This document shows, piece after piece, positions 29,016 to 37,517 of a stretch of 64,000 nt of DNA. The stretch is from Trichomonas vaginalis G3. Lineage: Eukaryota > Parabasalia > Trichomonadida > Trichomonadidae. A program made the translations under genes and the position numbers. How positions within the stretch are numbered: position 1 is the first letter of the stretch; each line of letters starts with the position of its first letter. Under the pieces are notes generated by a model. That model worked only from the letters and a program-made list of their open reading frames with translations. It searched no databases and had not been told where the DNA came from. The stretch spans positions 62,001 through 126,000 of the forward strand of contig NW_026529243.1 of the NCBI RefSeq assembly GCF_026262505.1, read 5' to 3'.

Positions 29016-29402
29016 AAAATATATTTTAGGGTAGAAGGGTATATCTACCCTCTTTTCTACCCTCTTTTCTACCCTCTTGAATTTTCATGAATTTCCTTAA
29101 GATAGAAAAAAATATATTTTAGGCGACCAGGTCACTCGGTCACTCGGTCATTTTAACTTCTCTGAAAAAGTGTGACAACATGACATTTTGACAACAACAC
29201 AGGAAATAGATTTCATCGTATATTTTTTGTTAAGACTTCATCGTAAATGTTTTGTTGAGACTTCATCGTATATGTTTTGTCGAGATTTTTATCGTATATG
29301 TTTTGTCGAGATTTTTATCGTTGTGGTCCGACGGTTAAGCCACAAACGAATGTCCCACGTCCCACCAAAAAATATTTTTTTATTTTTATTGTAAGAACAG
29401 AA
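29016..29402. repeat. Intergenic block with terminal-repeat modules and early-type promoter
   Basis: Holds one GGGTAGA/TCTACCC palindromic block (29028-29095), two 'gtcactcg' words, and several 'ttcatcgtaaatgttttgt'-type repeats also found in the terminal repeats. It ends with the promoter word at 29371-29402. Confidence 0.7.
29371..29402 (+). promoter_or_regulatory. Early-type promoter word (T-tract then TGTAAGAACAG class)
   Basis: A T-rich tract beginning 'aatatttttttatttttatt' leads to 'gtaagaacag' just before the ATG. Nearly the same word precedes 30356, 31727 and, as 'tgtaaagacag', 32430. All four genes are in one plus-strand cluster rich in KilA-N proteins. Confidence 0.65.
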
Positions 29403-30065
29403 ATGTCAGTCGAAGCAAAAACGTTCACGAACAAATCTAATGGCGAAACATTCACAAAAGGCACTTACAACGGTATTGAAGTCTTACGTAGAGACAAGGA
29501 TGGTTATATAAATGCAACAAAGATGTGTCAGCAGTTTAGGAAAGACTTTAGAAGGTTGTTGGAAAATAAGTCCTGGGAAGAGTATTTTAAGGCATTTTGT
29601 GAAGAATATACCACCCCGCGGAATTCCGCGGGTTGCTTTTTATACAATGTTAATGCAGGAATTCCGGATGAAATCAAACAGGTTAGAGGAATGTATGTAG
29701 ACCCAAGACTCGTAAACTATATAGCAATGTGGGCTTCTCCAAAATATTGCATAGCAGTTGGAAAAATTATGGACTCCATAGACAAGAAAGTTCATGAGAA
29801 ATTAGATGAAGAAGAACTTGAAGATACAGTAGAGAATGCAAAACCTTTGTTCGAAGAAGAAGTTAGAAAAATGCATGAAAAACAAATAGAACATGAACGT
29901 GAGATATGTTCTGGTTATAGAGATTCTCCATACGAACTAGACCAATGGGAACAAGAAGATTTAAAGAGAGAATTTAGAGAATATGAACTCGCTAAGATAG
30001 CATTAGAAGCTGCAGAAGAGAGGTTAAAAGCTTGGGGTTGTTTTGTACAAAAATATTGTGAGTAA
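29403..30065 (+). CDS. KilA-N domain protein
   Basis: The 220-aa product starts at the ATG directly after the promoter word; a longer upstream frame exists, but the promoter favours this one. The KilA-N fold is seen in NGIEVLRRDKDGYINATKMC, then KSWEEYFKAF, a GIPDEIKQVRGMYVDPRLVN segment and YIAMWASPKYCIAVGKIMDS. KilA-N proteins are DNA-binding regulators in phages, poxviruses and other large DNA viruses. The C-terminal third is an acidic coiled coil. A GC-rich palindrome (ccgcggaattccgcgg) lies inside the gene, and a ~55-base inverted copy of that part lies downstream at 30177-30232. Confidence 0.82.
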   Translation: MSVEAKTFTNKSNGETFTKGTYNGIEVLRRDKDGYINATKMCQQFRKDFRRLLENKSWEEYFKAFCEEYTTPRNSAGCFLYNVNAGIPDEIKQVRGMYVDPRLVNYIAMWASPKYCIAVGKIMDSIDKKVHEKLDEEELEDTVENAKPLFEEEVRKMHEKQIEHEREICSGYRDSPYELDQWEQEDLKREFREYELAKIALEAAEERLKAWGCFVQKYCE

Positions 30066-30355
30066 ATGAACCATTTATTTTCGACAAAAATATATTTTAG
30101 GGTAGAAGGGTATATCTACCCCGTTTTCTACCCTCTTTTCTACCCTCGTAGAAAACACACAAAACTCTTGAATTTTGTATAAAAAAAGCAACCCGCCGTT
30201 TTCCGCGGGTTGGTATATTCTTCACAAAATGCTTGTTTTGAGGTCGAGCCATTTTTGGCTCCACCGTATTTTTAAACCAAACTCGTTCATTTTGTGCTGA
30301 AATAAAATAAAGGTAGTCCCACCAAAAAATATTTTTTTATTTTTATTGTAAGAAC
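30066..30355. repeat. Intergenic block with module repeat and inverted KilA-N fragment
   Basis: Contains a GGGTAGA/TCTACCC block (30100-30148), the inverted fragment at 30177-30232, and an early-type promoter word (30329-30355) for the next gene. Confidence 0.75.
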
Positions 30356-31234
30356 ATGTCAGCAACAACAGCACCAAACTCGTTAGTCATGAACCCAACT
30401 TCTATGTTAGTAGAGATGAAAAGCTTCATTCCTTCTTCATATACTTTCGAAACAGAAATCCAGAAGATAAAGCAAGAACTTCTCCAAGGAGATCTAAACT
30501 GTAGTGCGAAAGATGAAACAAATGAACAGTATCTTTATGAAATGCAGGATATTATTGACCATCTACCTAAACTTCCTGAAATACAACAACAAAAGCTCAC
30601 TATTCCAGAATTCGATGAAATAGAAGTGAAACCATCTGACTCAGTAGAAACCAAGAAGTTCATACGTAATGTAAACTATGAGTTTCTTGGATTTCATTAC
30701 AACCACAAAGTCATTGACATATATAAATCTGAAGAATTTAAGACCTACGACAACTTTGTTTCGTTAGTTGCAAAATGTGTATGGCAGATAAGAGATAAAG
30801 ATAGAAGAGGTAAGATATGGAATGAACAGATAAAACCCGCAACTTTTGAGTTAAAGAGAGCAATTGACGCCTTAGTCATACTAGCAGGTAAGGTTTCAGA
30901 ATATAACGCAAAAATGAACTCACAATGTTCAAAATGTAAAGCAGCAACAAGGAAATATAACTACTCCGTCAAAGAGATAGAACGTATGCGAAACGACTAT
31001 ACTGACTTAAAGAAAGAAGTAGAGAAACCAGCAGAAGATAAAATGGACATGTTGACATTTCTAAACAAAAACTATCCAACTGCTAACGATTTCCTTCTTT
31101 CAGATGTCAAGAAGAAATATAAAGAAACCTTCGGCATAGTTAAAATTTTTGATATCCTTCGTGAAGAAATAGAAGCTACAAAACTGTTTAAAGTCATGAA
31201 CCATCACAACATATACCATGTAAAACGCTTATAA
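30356..31234 (+). CDS. Unknown 292-aa protein with CxxC motif and C-terminal helix bundle
   Basis: Follows the early-type promoter word directly. The product has an acidic N-terminus, a central charged alpha/beta region, a CSKC motif at about residue 196 and a long coiled-coil-like C-terminal part (KEIERMRNDYTDLKKEVEKP). It sits within the KilA-N cluster and may be a co-regulated early protein. No family recognised. The frame is open throughout. Confidence 0.6.
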   Translation: MSATTAPNSLVMNPTSMLVEMKSFIPSSYTFETEIQKIKQELLQGDLNCSAKDETNEQYLYEMQDIIDHLPKLPEIQQQKLTIPEFDEIEVKPSDSVETKKFIRNVNYEFLGFHYNHKVIDIYKSEEFKTYDNFVSLVAKCVWQIRDKDRRGKIWNEQIKPATFELKRAIDALVILAGKVSEYNAKMNSQCSKCKAATRKYNYSVKEIERMRNDYTDLKKEVEKPAEDKMDMLTFLNKNYPTANDFLLSDVKKKYKETFGIVKIFDILREEIEATKLFKVMNHHNIYHVKRL

Positions 31235-31726
31235 AATAACTGGGGTAGAAAAGAGGGTAGAAAACGGGGTAGATATACCCTTCTACCCTAAAATATATTT
31301 TTATTGAATTCTGAGTAAAATTCTGAGTAAAATATATTTTAGGGCTTGTGTCAAACCGTTGAGTTTTCACAAAATTTAAAAAATAACGTTTACCATGTGA
31401 AACGTTTATAAAATAACTGGGGTAGAAATGAGGGTAGAAAACGGGGTAGATATACCCTTCTACCCTAAAATATATTTTTATTGAATTCAGCAACAAATTT
31501 CATGAATTTCCTCATATGTTTGCTACCCTCGGAAAACCGAGGATAGAGATTCCATTCGAAAATCGTAAAAAATTGCGACCCGCGGAAAACCGAGGAACGC
31601 CTAAAACACATGAAAATCGTAAAAAAATGACCAAATTTCATGATATAACTGTATCTTTTATACAAAATAAAATTAAAGTTAGTTTTTTTAAAATATTTTT
31701 TTTTATTTTGTATGTAAGAACAGGAA
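31235..31726. repeat. Intergenic block with two module copies
   Basis: Two copies of a block including 'aaaataactggggtagaaa' and the GGGTAGA palindrome (31220-31310 and 31405-31480), then a stretch with 'ggaaaaccgagga' repeated twice at 31533-31592, and a T-tract promoter word at 31692-31726. The first repeat copy overlaps the end of the previous gene, hinting at duplication of its 3' end ('taccatgtaaaacg' and 'taccatgtgaaacg'). Confidence 0.75.
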
Positions 31727-32341
31727 ATGTCAAACATTGAGTTTGAAACAGTTAGAAAGATAGACAATGACACCAAAATGGTTAGAATTGGTGATTTAAA
31801 CGTAAGATACTCAAAGAAATACAAAAAATATTCCTTGTCAGACATTCTAACACTATCTGAAAAGAAAACATCCCACGACTGGGTTAGAAATGCTTCTACT
31901 CAGAAAATTTTGACAAAAAATCCTGAGCTTATGATATCGGTAAGATTCTATGGAACAAGAACATATCTTATAGACAAAAGTCTTATACCACTAGTTTTGT
32001 TCTGGATTGACCCAGTTGTTGGATATAATTTCATAACATATGGTTCATTCGATACGGAACGTTGCAGTGAAGGCTTACTTTACATTGTTCAGAAACCGAA
32101 GGACTTCAATACAAAGAGATATAAGATAGGAAGAACATTTAATATAACTCAAAGATATGACAGTATAGTCAATAGAGTTAAGGTTGCGTTTGTTAACGAT
32201 ATGAGAGCTGCTGAAACAGAACTGCTTGAAAAGTTTGAGAAAATGTATGGTGCTCCCACGAAAGGTAAAGAAACGTTTGAAGTAGATGAGATAGATAGTG
32301 CTATAAAATTATTTGACGAAGTTGCTGAAAAATACATGTAA
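31727..32341 (+). CDS. KilA-N-like/T5orf172 GIY-YIG-type protein
   Basis: A 204-aa protein. The N-terminal half has the W-x-RN-x-S/T signature HDWVRNASTQKIL of short KilA-N-type domains. The C-terminal half fits the T5orf172/GIY-YIG fold: GLLYIVQKPKDFNTKRYKIG followed by RTFNITQRYDSI and a terminal AAETELLEKFEKMYG helix. These composite proteins occur in nucleo-cytoplasmic viruses and phages and are thought to be DNA-binding nucleases or regulators. It has an early-type promoter. The frame is open throughout. Confidence 0.75.
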   Translation: MSNIEFETVRKIDNDTKMVRIGDLNVRYSKKYKKYSLSDILTLSEKKTSHDWVRNASTQKILTKNPELMISVRFYGTRTYLIDKSLIPLVLFWIDPVVGYNFITYGSFDTERCSEGLLYIVQKPKDFNTKRYKIGRTFNITQRYDSIVNRVKVAFVNDMRAAETELLEKFEKMYGAPTKGKETFEVDEIDSAIKLFDEVAEKYM

Positions 32342-32429
32342 AGCGTTTATTTTTGGTCTTTTGTGAAAGTCAGAAAATAACGCTAATTTTATTTTTTTTT
32401 ATTTTTTTATTTTGTATGTAAAGACAGAT

Positions 32430-33323
32430 ATGTCAACAACCGAGAACACAACAACAGTTATAGTCCATGAAGCTATAAATGAAGAATATGAGTACATACA
32501 GTATAACAAACAGTTACGTCTCATTCGTTCGGTCAAAGATGACATGTACCAAATGCAAAGTATTTTGACAGCATGTTTTGCTCCAGATACTAAGAAACCA
32601 CAAGACTGGTTTAGGAACCAAAGCACACAAGAACTTTTGAGCGAAGCACAGCGAGACATACTTTTTTCTGAAAACAGTGAAGAACAGCGACTACGAGAAA
32701 AATCTTACTCGCCAAAACTCTATGAAAACAGTGAAGAACAGCGAGTAAGTAAAAAACCCCAGTCGCCAAAACTCTATGAAAATCGTGAAAAATTGCCAAA
32801 TGGTTTGAGAGGATATTATGTTCATAGACTTCTCGTAAATAATGTGGCACAATGGGCTTCAGCTCGCTATTCATGGTATGTTTGTAAACTTCTTGACGAA
32901 CTTCATAGACAAGAACGTGAAGAGATGGAAAACAAGCTTGAAGCAAAAGACAAAAGCATACAGAAAAGAATACCACGTTCGGTACCAAAAGGAAAGGAAA
33001 AGAACTATAAGTATATGATTTATACTGAAGAGATGGAAAATGAAGAAGATAAAGATATGGTTATGTTGCATTTAGTCAGAAGAAACAACAAAAGCTTTTA
33101 CGACCTTGCTAAGATTTACAAATCTGACAGAAATTGGTTCTATCGCGAAAACTTACCGATTTCAATGACACCGAATGAAGATGTGAAACAAATAGTTCAA
33201 GATACGTTACCTCAAACACACTATGATATGAAAGGTTGTACAATTCTTACCTTCAAAGAAGATTTGCCATTGTTAAAGGAAAAAATAACAGAGTATTTTG
33301 ACAACTTCAAACAAGTAGAGTAA
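32430..33323 (+). CDS. KilA-N-type protein with C-terminal DUF3627-like region
   Basis: The 297-aa product starts at the ATG after 'tgtaaagacagat'. It contains PQDWFRNQSTQELL (matching the N-terminal signature of 31727-32341), an inserted duplicated segment (ENSEEQR...SPKLYEN, three partial copies), RGYYVHRLLVNNVAQWASAR, a coiled coil, and a C-terminal domain with KYMIYTEEME and SDRNWFYREN. This is the plan of poxvirus/iridovirus KilA-N regulators with a C-terminal nuclease-like or DUF3627 part. It is last in the early-type cluster. The frame is open throughout. Confidence 0.75.
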   Translation: MSTTENTTTVIVHEAINEEYEYIQYNKQLRLIRSVKDDMYQMQSILTACFAPDTKKPQDWFRNQSTQELLSEAQRDILFSENSEEQRLREKSYSPKLYENSEEQRVSKKPQSPKLYENREKLPNGLRGYYVHRLLVNNVAQWASARYSWYVCKLLDELHRQEREEMENKLEAKDKSIQKRIPRSVPKGKEKNYKYMIYTEEMENEEDKDMVMLHLVRRNNKSFYDLAKIYKSDRNWFYRENLPISMTPNEDVKQIVQDTLPQTHYDMKGCTILTFKEDLPLLKEKITEYFDNFKQVE

Positions 33324-33780
33324 ATTGCACTCTTTATTTTTACGCTTGACTTCAGATGGCTCAGGTAGCTCTATAAAGTAAATTGCCTCGTCAAATCCTT
33401 CTGGCATTCCGAGTCCTTCCTTCCGGCATTCCGAGTCCTTCCTTCCGACATTCCAAGTTCTTCCTTCCAACTGGAAAAAAATTTCCCGACAACTGGAAAA
33501 AATTTTCCCGACAACTGGAAAAATTTTTCCTGTTGTCCGTCCGTAAACCATTCAAATTTTCGAAAATTGAGAACTTTTTTCCCGACAACTGGAAAAATTT
33601 TTCCCGACAACTGGAAAAAAATTTCCCGACAACTGGAAAAAAATTTCCCGACAACAGGAAAAGTTCTTCCTTCCGACAGGACACAAACGAATGTCCGACG
33701 TACCACCAACCGAGTCCATTCCAAAGCCAGAAGAACCGACAGCCCCAGCACCACAACAGACTAAGACTAAACTCTTTATT
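33324..33780. repeat. Intergenic tandem repeats
   Basis: Short tandem 'ccttccttccg(g/a)cattccgagt' units (33400-33470) are followed by about seven units of 'cccgacaactggaaaaa' (33485-33660), some with a T-rich end. Then comes 'cacaaacgaatgtccgacgt', which resembles 29340-29365. Long open frames on both strands here are repeat artefacts. Confidence 0.8.
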
Positions 33781-33782
33781 TT

Positions 33783-34658
33783 TCAAGCTTGACTTTTTAC
33801 AATTTGAACTTTGTTCGCGTAGATGTGAATTCTGAAAGAAGTATGAGGGTCTTGTATGACTTTGTACTTCTCCCAGAGTTCATGTCTGTCAAACTTACCT
33901 GCCATGGACTCTTTCATAAGTTCCATGAAATCGTCTTCGGACAATCCAGGGAAAAGTATAATGTCAGTAAGTATTCTCTTTACATCCTTACTTAAACTCT
34001 TGGCTGTCTGTACGCAAATGACAACTGAAATGTTAAAGTGTCTGAGCTTCTTAAGAATTCGACACATGTCTTGTTCTCTGTTCTTTAACAAAGGATGAGA
34101 AGCAAAGTCATCTAAGATAAGAAGACATCTATGAGGGTAAGTCTTCCAATCGTACGATTGCAATTTCTTCGAAATGTATTCTATCTCTTTCTGTTTGTTT
34201 CTGAAGTGTTTCTTCTCTAATATTCTCTGCATTTCCTCATTTGGGTCTTTAAACTTCGAGTTTATATACTCATTTATAGCATTGTACTTCAAAACTCTTC
34301 TTTGGTACTTCTTTATCCAATCCAACAACTCAGAGTCTTTTATACATACTAACTTAGACTTCTTTATAATATCTTTGAACGAATTGACGGTTTGGTCAAA
34401 TTGACCAGAAGTACTACAAATAACAACTAACTCATAGAATGGGTTCTTCTCATCTAGTTCTTGTTGTTGTGCAGCCATTTTAAGATAAGTGAAAGTCTTA
34501 CCCGACCCAGGTGGTGCGATTAGACCTGTTATACCATTCTGAGCAAATAGGAACTTGTCATGTATGGGTTTTATCTGAGCATTTTCCAACTTCCTCTTGT
34601 TCTTGTTTAAAACATTCTCAAATTTCTTGTCAATGTCAGCAAACTTTTTTTCTAACAT
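33783..34658 (-). CDS. A32-like/FtsK-type DNA-packaging ATPase
   Basis: A protein of about 290 aa. Walker A is GLIAPPGSGKTFTYLKMAA, Walker B is RCLLILDDFASHPLL, and a sensor-like segment VVICVQTAKSLSKDVKRIL follows. This set is typical of the packaging ATPases of Polintons, virophages and poxviruses, which pump the genome into capsids. An upstream in-frame ATG at 34760 lies inside the opposite gene. The ATG at 34658 is preferred because it leaves a 36-base divergent promoter before 34695. The frame is open throughout. Confidence 0.85.
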   Translation of the reverse strand: MLEKKFADIDKKFENVLNKNKRKLENAQIKPIHDKFLFAQNGITGLIAPPGSGKTFTYLKMAAQQQELDEKNPFYELVVICSTSGQFDQTVNSFKDIIKKSKLVCIKDSELLDWIKKYQRRVLKYNAINEYINSKFKDPNEEMQRILEKKHFRNKQKEIEYISKKLQSYDWKTYPHRCLLILDDFASHPLLKNREQDMCRILKKLRHFNISVVICVQTAKSLSKDVKRILTDIILFPGLSEDDFMELMKESMAGKFDRHELWEKYKVIQDPHTSFRIHIYANKVQIVKSQA

Positions 34659-34694
34659 ATTTTTAGAAAAATTAAAATTTTTATCTTTTTGAAA
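34659..34694. promoter_or_regulatory. Short divergent promoter between ATPase and 34695
   Basis: The 36-base AT-only region contains 'atttttatctttttgaaa' toward the plus gene (TTTTTAY class) and an equivalent T-tract toward the minus gene. Confidence 0.5.
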
Positions 34695-35150
34695 ATGTCT
34701 AGCGATTTCGCTATCTATATTCGAGACAAGCTTTTCGACAGCAAAACATCTGTCGACCATAAAATCTTACATAGTGTAAACAAGAAAGGGGAATTTGTTC
34801 TAAAGTTCTGTTTCTGGGAATATGACAAGAACCATAAAACATTAAGCAGAGAAGTCTTAAAATTTGTCAATGACAGACTTGTTGACAGAGATGACACCGA
34901 TTGGAAAGATGAAGTCCAACAAAATTTCTTAGAATGCAAAGAAGACACATGCGCTGTTCTTGAAGATGAAATAGGAAACAGAATAGAAGAGCTATTAAAG
35001 GACAAAGAACTTTTACATAAATATGGTTCTGAGAAATTTGACATAACTCCACCAGAAAAGAAGAAGAAGAGAGAGAAGAAAGAAAAGAAAGTAGAAGAAG
35101 AGAAGAAAGAGCCAGAGCCAGAGCCAGAGAAAAAGAAATTTGACATGTAA
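34695..35150 (+). CDS. Unknown 151-aa protein with Lys/Glu-rich tail
   Basis: The product starts MSSDFAIYIRDKLFDSKTS, is alpha-helical and ends in a highly charged KKKREKKEKK/EPEPEPEKK tail. No family recognised. It lies between the packaging ATPase and a minus-strand small protein. The tail would suit nucleic-acid or protein binding. The frame is open throughout. Confidence 0.6.
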   Translation: MSSDFAIYIRDKLFDSKTSVDHKILHSVNKKGEFVLKFCFWEYDKNHKTLSREVLKFVNDRLVDRDDTDWKDEVQQNFLECKEDTCAVLEDEIGNRIEELLKDKELLHKYGSEKFDITPPEKKKKREKKEKKVEEEKKEPEPEPEKKKFDM

Positions 35151-35166
35151 AAATAAAATTTTATTT

Positions 35167-35586
35167 TTAGAACATTTCTGGGTCAATGTCAATGTTCTCT
35201 TCCTCTTTAGGGGCAAACACTGGCTTAGACTCTAAAATCTTTTTACCCAATTTACCTTGAACTTCAACTATCTTAGACTCATAATATTCATAGTCGTCTG
35301 CTTTCTTTGGTTCATAAGGTATAACAAGTTTGTATGCTTTGCCTTCTTTAAGGTTTGAGAACCTTCTGTCAAAATTTTCTTTGACTGCTAACAAACCTTC
35401 TATGTCTAAGTCTTCAAATTTCGCACCATTTTTAGTCACAATAGCAAACTTAACGGGTTCGATGTTCCAAACTTTGTCAAATGTAGACTTTTCAAAATGG
35501 TAGAAGTAAACATTCAAATATGTGAATGGAGCTAACTTATCTTTGACTTCTGTCATATATTTGTTGACTGAAATATATTTCGTCAT
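35167..35586 (-). CDS. Unknown 139-aa protein
   Basis: MTKYISVNKYMTEV at the start, then a beta-rich region (YLNVYFYHFE, AIVTKNGAKF) and an acidic tail (EEENIDIDPEMF). An acidic C-terminal tail after a beta barrel-like region is typical of viral single-strand DNA-binding proteins, but no signature is certain. It is next to the helicase cluster, which would fit a replication role (inference). The frame is open throughout. Confidence 0.5.
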   Translation of the reverse strand: MTKYISVNKYMTEVKDKLAPFTYLNVYFYHFEKSTFDKVWNIEPVKFAIVTKNGAKFEDLDIEGLLAVKENFDRRFSNLKEGKAYKLVIPYEPKKADDYEYYESKIVEVQGKLGKKILESKPVFAPKEEENIDIDPEMF

Positions 35587-35627
35587 CTTTTCTATCGGAT
35601 AAAAAAATATTTTTTTATAAAAACGTT

Positions 35628-36212
35628 TTAAAATGGTATGCCATATAGCTTCTTGAATTTGTTAAGACGTATTTGAACGCGTTTTCCATCTGTATCTCTA
35701 GCGTTTACATAAGCATAGCCTTCCTTAGTAAAATATACTTGTAATTTTCTATAGTTTACGCCGGTATAAAAGTAGAAAGAGTCTTGTTCTTCGCTATAGT
35801 AGTAAAACTCAAACGTATGCTTACCATAGTCTGTAATTTCAATTGCTTCATCTTCTAGTTCGTCGACAAATTCGAATACTATATCTCCAAATTTGCCTTT
35901 GTTCTTATTGTTTTCAGAACGAGTAACCCAACGCAAGTTTTCAAGTCTATTGTCATTTCTTATATGGTTTATATGGTCTACAAAAGGTAAATTGTTAGGA
36001 TTCGGTATAAAATGAGTTGCAATGACAATATGTTTAAAATAGTTTTTTCCACTCATCTTCATCCTAGCATATCCGTTATTTTGCTCCCATTCGCTTAAAA
36101 CTCTTTTTGTCTCTTTTTTTCTGACTTCAAATGACTCACAACAGTGAATTTCATATTTCTCATCTAACAAACAAGTTTCCCAACGGTCTTCTCCAACAAA
36201 CTCAGCGTACAT
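35628..36212 (-). CDS. HNH endonuclease-like protein, copy 2
   Basis: A 194-aa close relative of the product of 27531-28115, with the same HNH core (DHINHIRNDNRLENLRWVT) and the same 5' leader. Nearly all differences are scattered substitutions, so duplication is recent. It lies immediately downstream of the SF3 helicase gene. The frame is open throughout. Confidence 0.8.
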   Translation of the reverse strand: MYAEFVGEDRWETCLLDEKYEIHCCESFEVRKKETKRVLSEWEQNNGYARMKMSGKNYFKHIVIATHFIPNPNNLPFVDHINHIRNDNRLENLRWVTRSENNKNKGKFGDIVFEFVDELEDEAIEITDYGKHTFEFYYYSEEQDSFYFYTGVNYRKLQVYFTKEGYAYVNARDTDGKRVQIRLNKFKKLYGIPF

Positions 36213-36247
36213 TTCAAATAAAATAAAAATATATATTTTTTTTAAAT

Positions 36248-37483
36248 TTACTCAGAAAAATTTTTCTTTGTATATACGCCGTTCTGTATGTCTAAAAGAT
36301 TTTTGACATTTGCCAAGAATGTTCGTTTAGACGCTGCCATATAACCATATTCTTGACAATATTGTTTATACGAATCGTACAATGACCTTTCATCTAAACA
36401 CTCAAAGTCAGTTTCATCTATGAACAGTTCATATACACTCTTGTTTGCTTCTAACAATGTTTGTCTCTCTTCGGTATGTGGAATTTGTCTTGGATTGAAC
36501 TTTGAAATATCTAATGTCATGAAATATGAGAACAAGTGGTTGTAAAAGTCAGATGTCAAAGTTTCTGCTAAGTCGTCAAAATATTCTGTATCTTGCATAT
36601 GAGAATCTGACGTTCTGACAACTACATATCTTCTGTCAGAACTTTCTAACTTCATCGGAACGGCGTTGTTTGAAACCATAATGAAATTTGCAACATTTTC
36701 ACAAACTCTTTGGTCTTTATATTTTCTTTCAACAACTCCAACTTTGTCTGTTATAAGACTCTTCAAAGCATCCGAGTTCAAAACTTTTGTTGTATCTATA
36801 CTTTGAAGTTCGTTACATACTATAAGTTTCATATTCTCTATTGAAGAGTTAAATTTACCGCAGATGTTTTCTAAGTTTGTCATATTAGGGTTCGAATAGC
36901 CCTCTAACAGTTTGCACAAAATATCTGTAAAGAAAGTGTTCTTACCAGTTCCTTGTTTTCCAATTATAATGAGAGCAGTTTCATTTTTAGCACTTGGATA
37001 TTGTAAGATGTTTGCAAACCAACATAAGATATACTCATAGACTCTTTCGTTTCCATTGCATATAATTTCTTTGACATGGTCTAACCAAGCTTCTATAACA
37101 TTTTCTTTCCATTCTACTTGTTCGTATTTATATCCAGTGAAGATAGAATAGAAGTTTGGAGAAGGTGTATAGAACTTTATACCACGAACTGAAAAATCTT
37201 CTAACTTTGACAATAAGATATCCCAAGCATCTAACATCTTCATACCAACTTGTACGACTTTTATTTTCTTAAGTTTCTGTTTACATTCTTGTTCTGAAAC
37301 TATTGTCGCTCTTGGTTTGTTAAAGACAACATCCCATTCTTTCATGACATAACATTCTGGGGCAGAGTCAACATAAATGACTAAACGTTTCAAATTCTCG
37401 ACTGCTTTGTTATAGTCTCGAAATGGACACATATTTCTGAATGCTTGGAAGTCATAAAAATCTGAAACATCTATTCTGTACAT
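36248..37483 (-). CDS. Superfamily 3 (D5-like) helicase
   Basis: A 411-aa protein. Walker A is LIIIGKQGTGKNTFFTDIL, Walker B KLIVCNELQ, motif C NFIMVSNNAVP and the arginine finger SSDRRYVVVR, in the order of D5-like SF3 helicases. A conserved N-terminal region of about 150 residues precedes it (VIEAWLDHVKEIICNGNE, then ILCWFANILQYP). These enzymes unwind DNA as hexamers in virus replication. No primase motifs are evident. It may be the element's main replication protein, as no polymerase was recognised. The gene is bracketed by two HNH gene copies in the same orientation. The frame is open throughout. Confidence 0.87.
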   Translation of the reverse strand: MYRIDVSDFYDFQAFRNMCPFRDYNKAVENLKRLVIYVDSAPECYVMKEWDVVFNKPRATIVSEQECKQKLKKIKVVQVGMKMLDAWDILLSKLEDFSVRGIKFYTPSPNFYSIFTGYKYEQVEWKENVIEAWLDHVKEIICNGNERVYEYILCWFANILQYPSAKNETALIIIGKQGTGKNTFFTDILCKLLEGYSNPNMTNLENICGKFNSSIENMKLIVCNELQSIDTTKVLNSDALKSLITDKVGVVERKYKDQRVCENVANFIMVSNNAVPMKLESSDRRYVVVRTSDSHMQDTEYFDDLAETLTSDFYNHLFSYFMTLDISKFNPRQIPHTEERQTLLEANKSVYELFIDETDFECLDERSLYDSYKQYCQEYGYMAASKRTFLANVKNLLDIQNGVYTKKNFSE

Positions 37484-37517
37484 TTTTATAAAAATAAAAA
37501 AAATATTTTTTTAAAAA

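Noticed and set aside
33371-33835. Open frames of 127-150 aa on both strands
   Set aside because: They span short tandem repeats (cccgacaactgg and ttccttccg) and disagree with the neighbouring gene starts.
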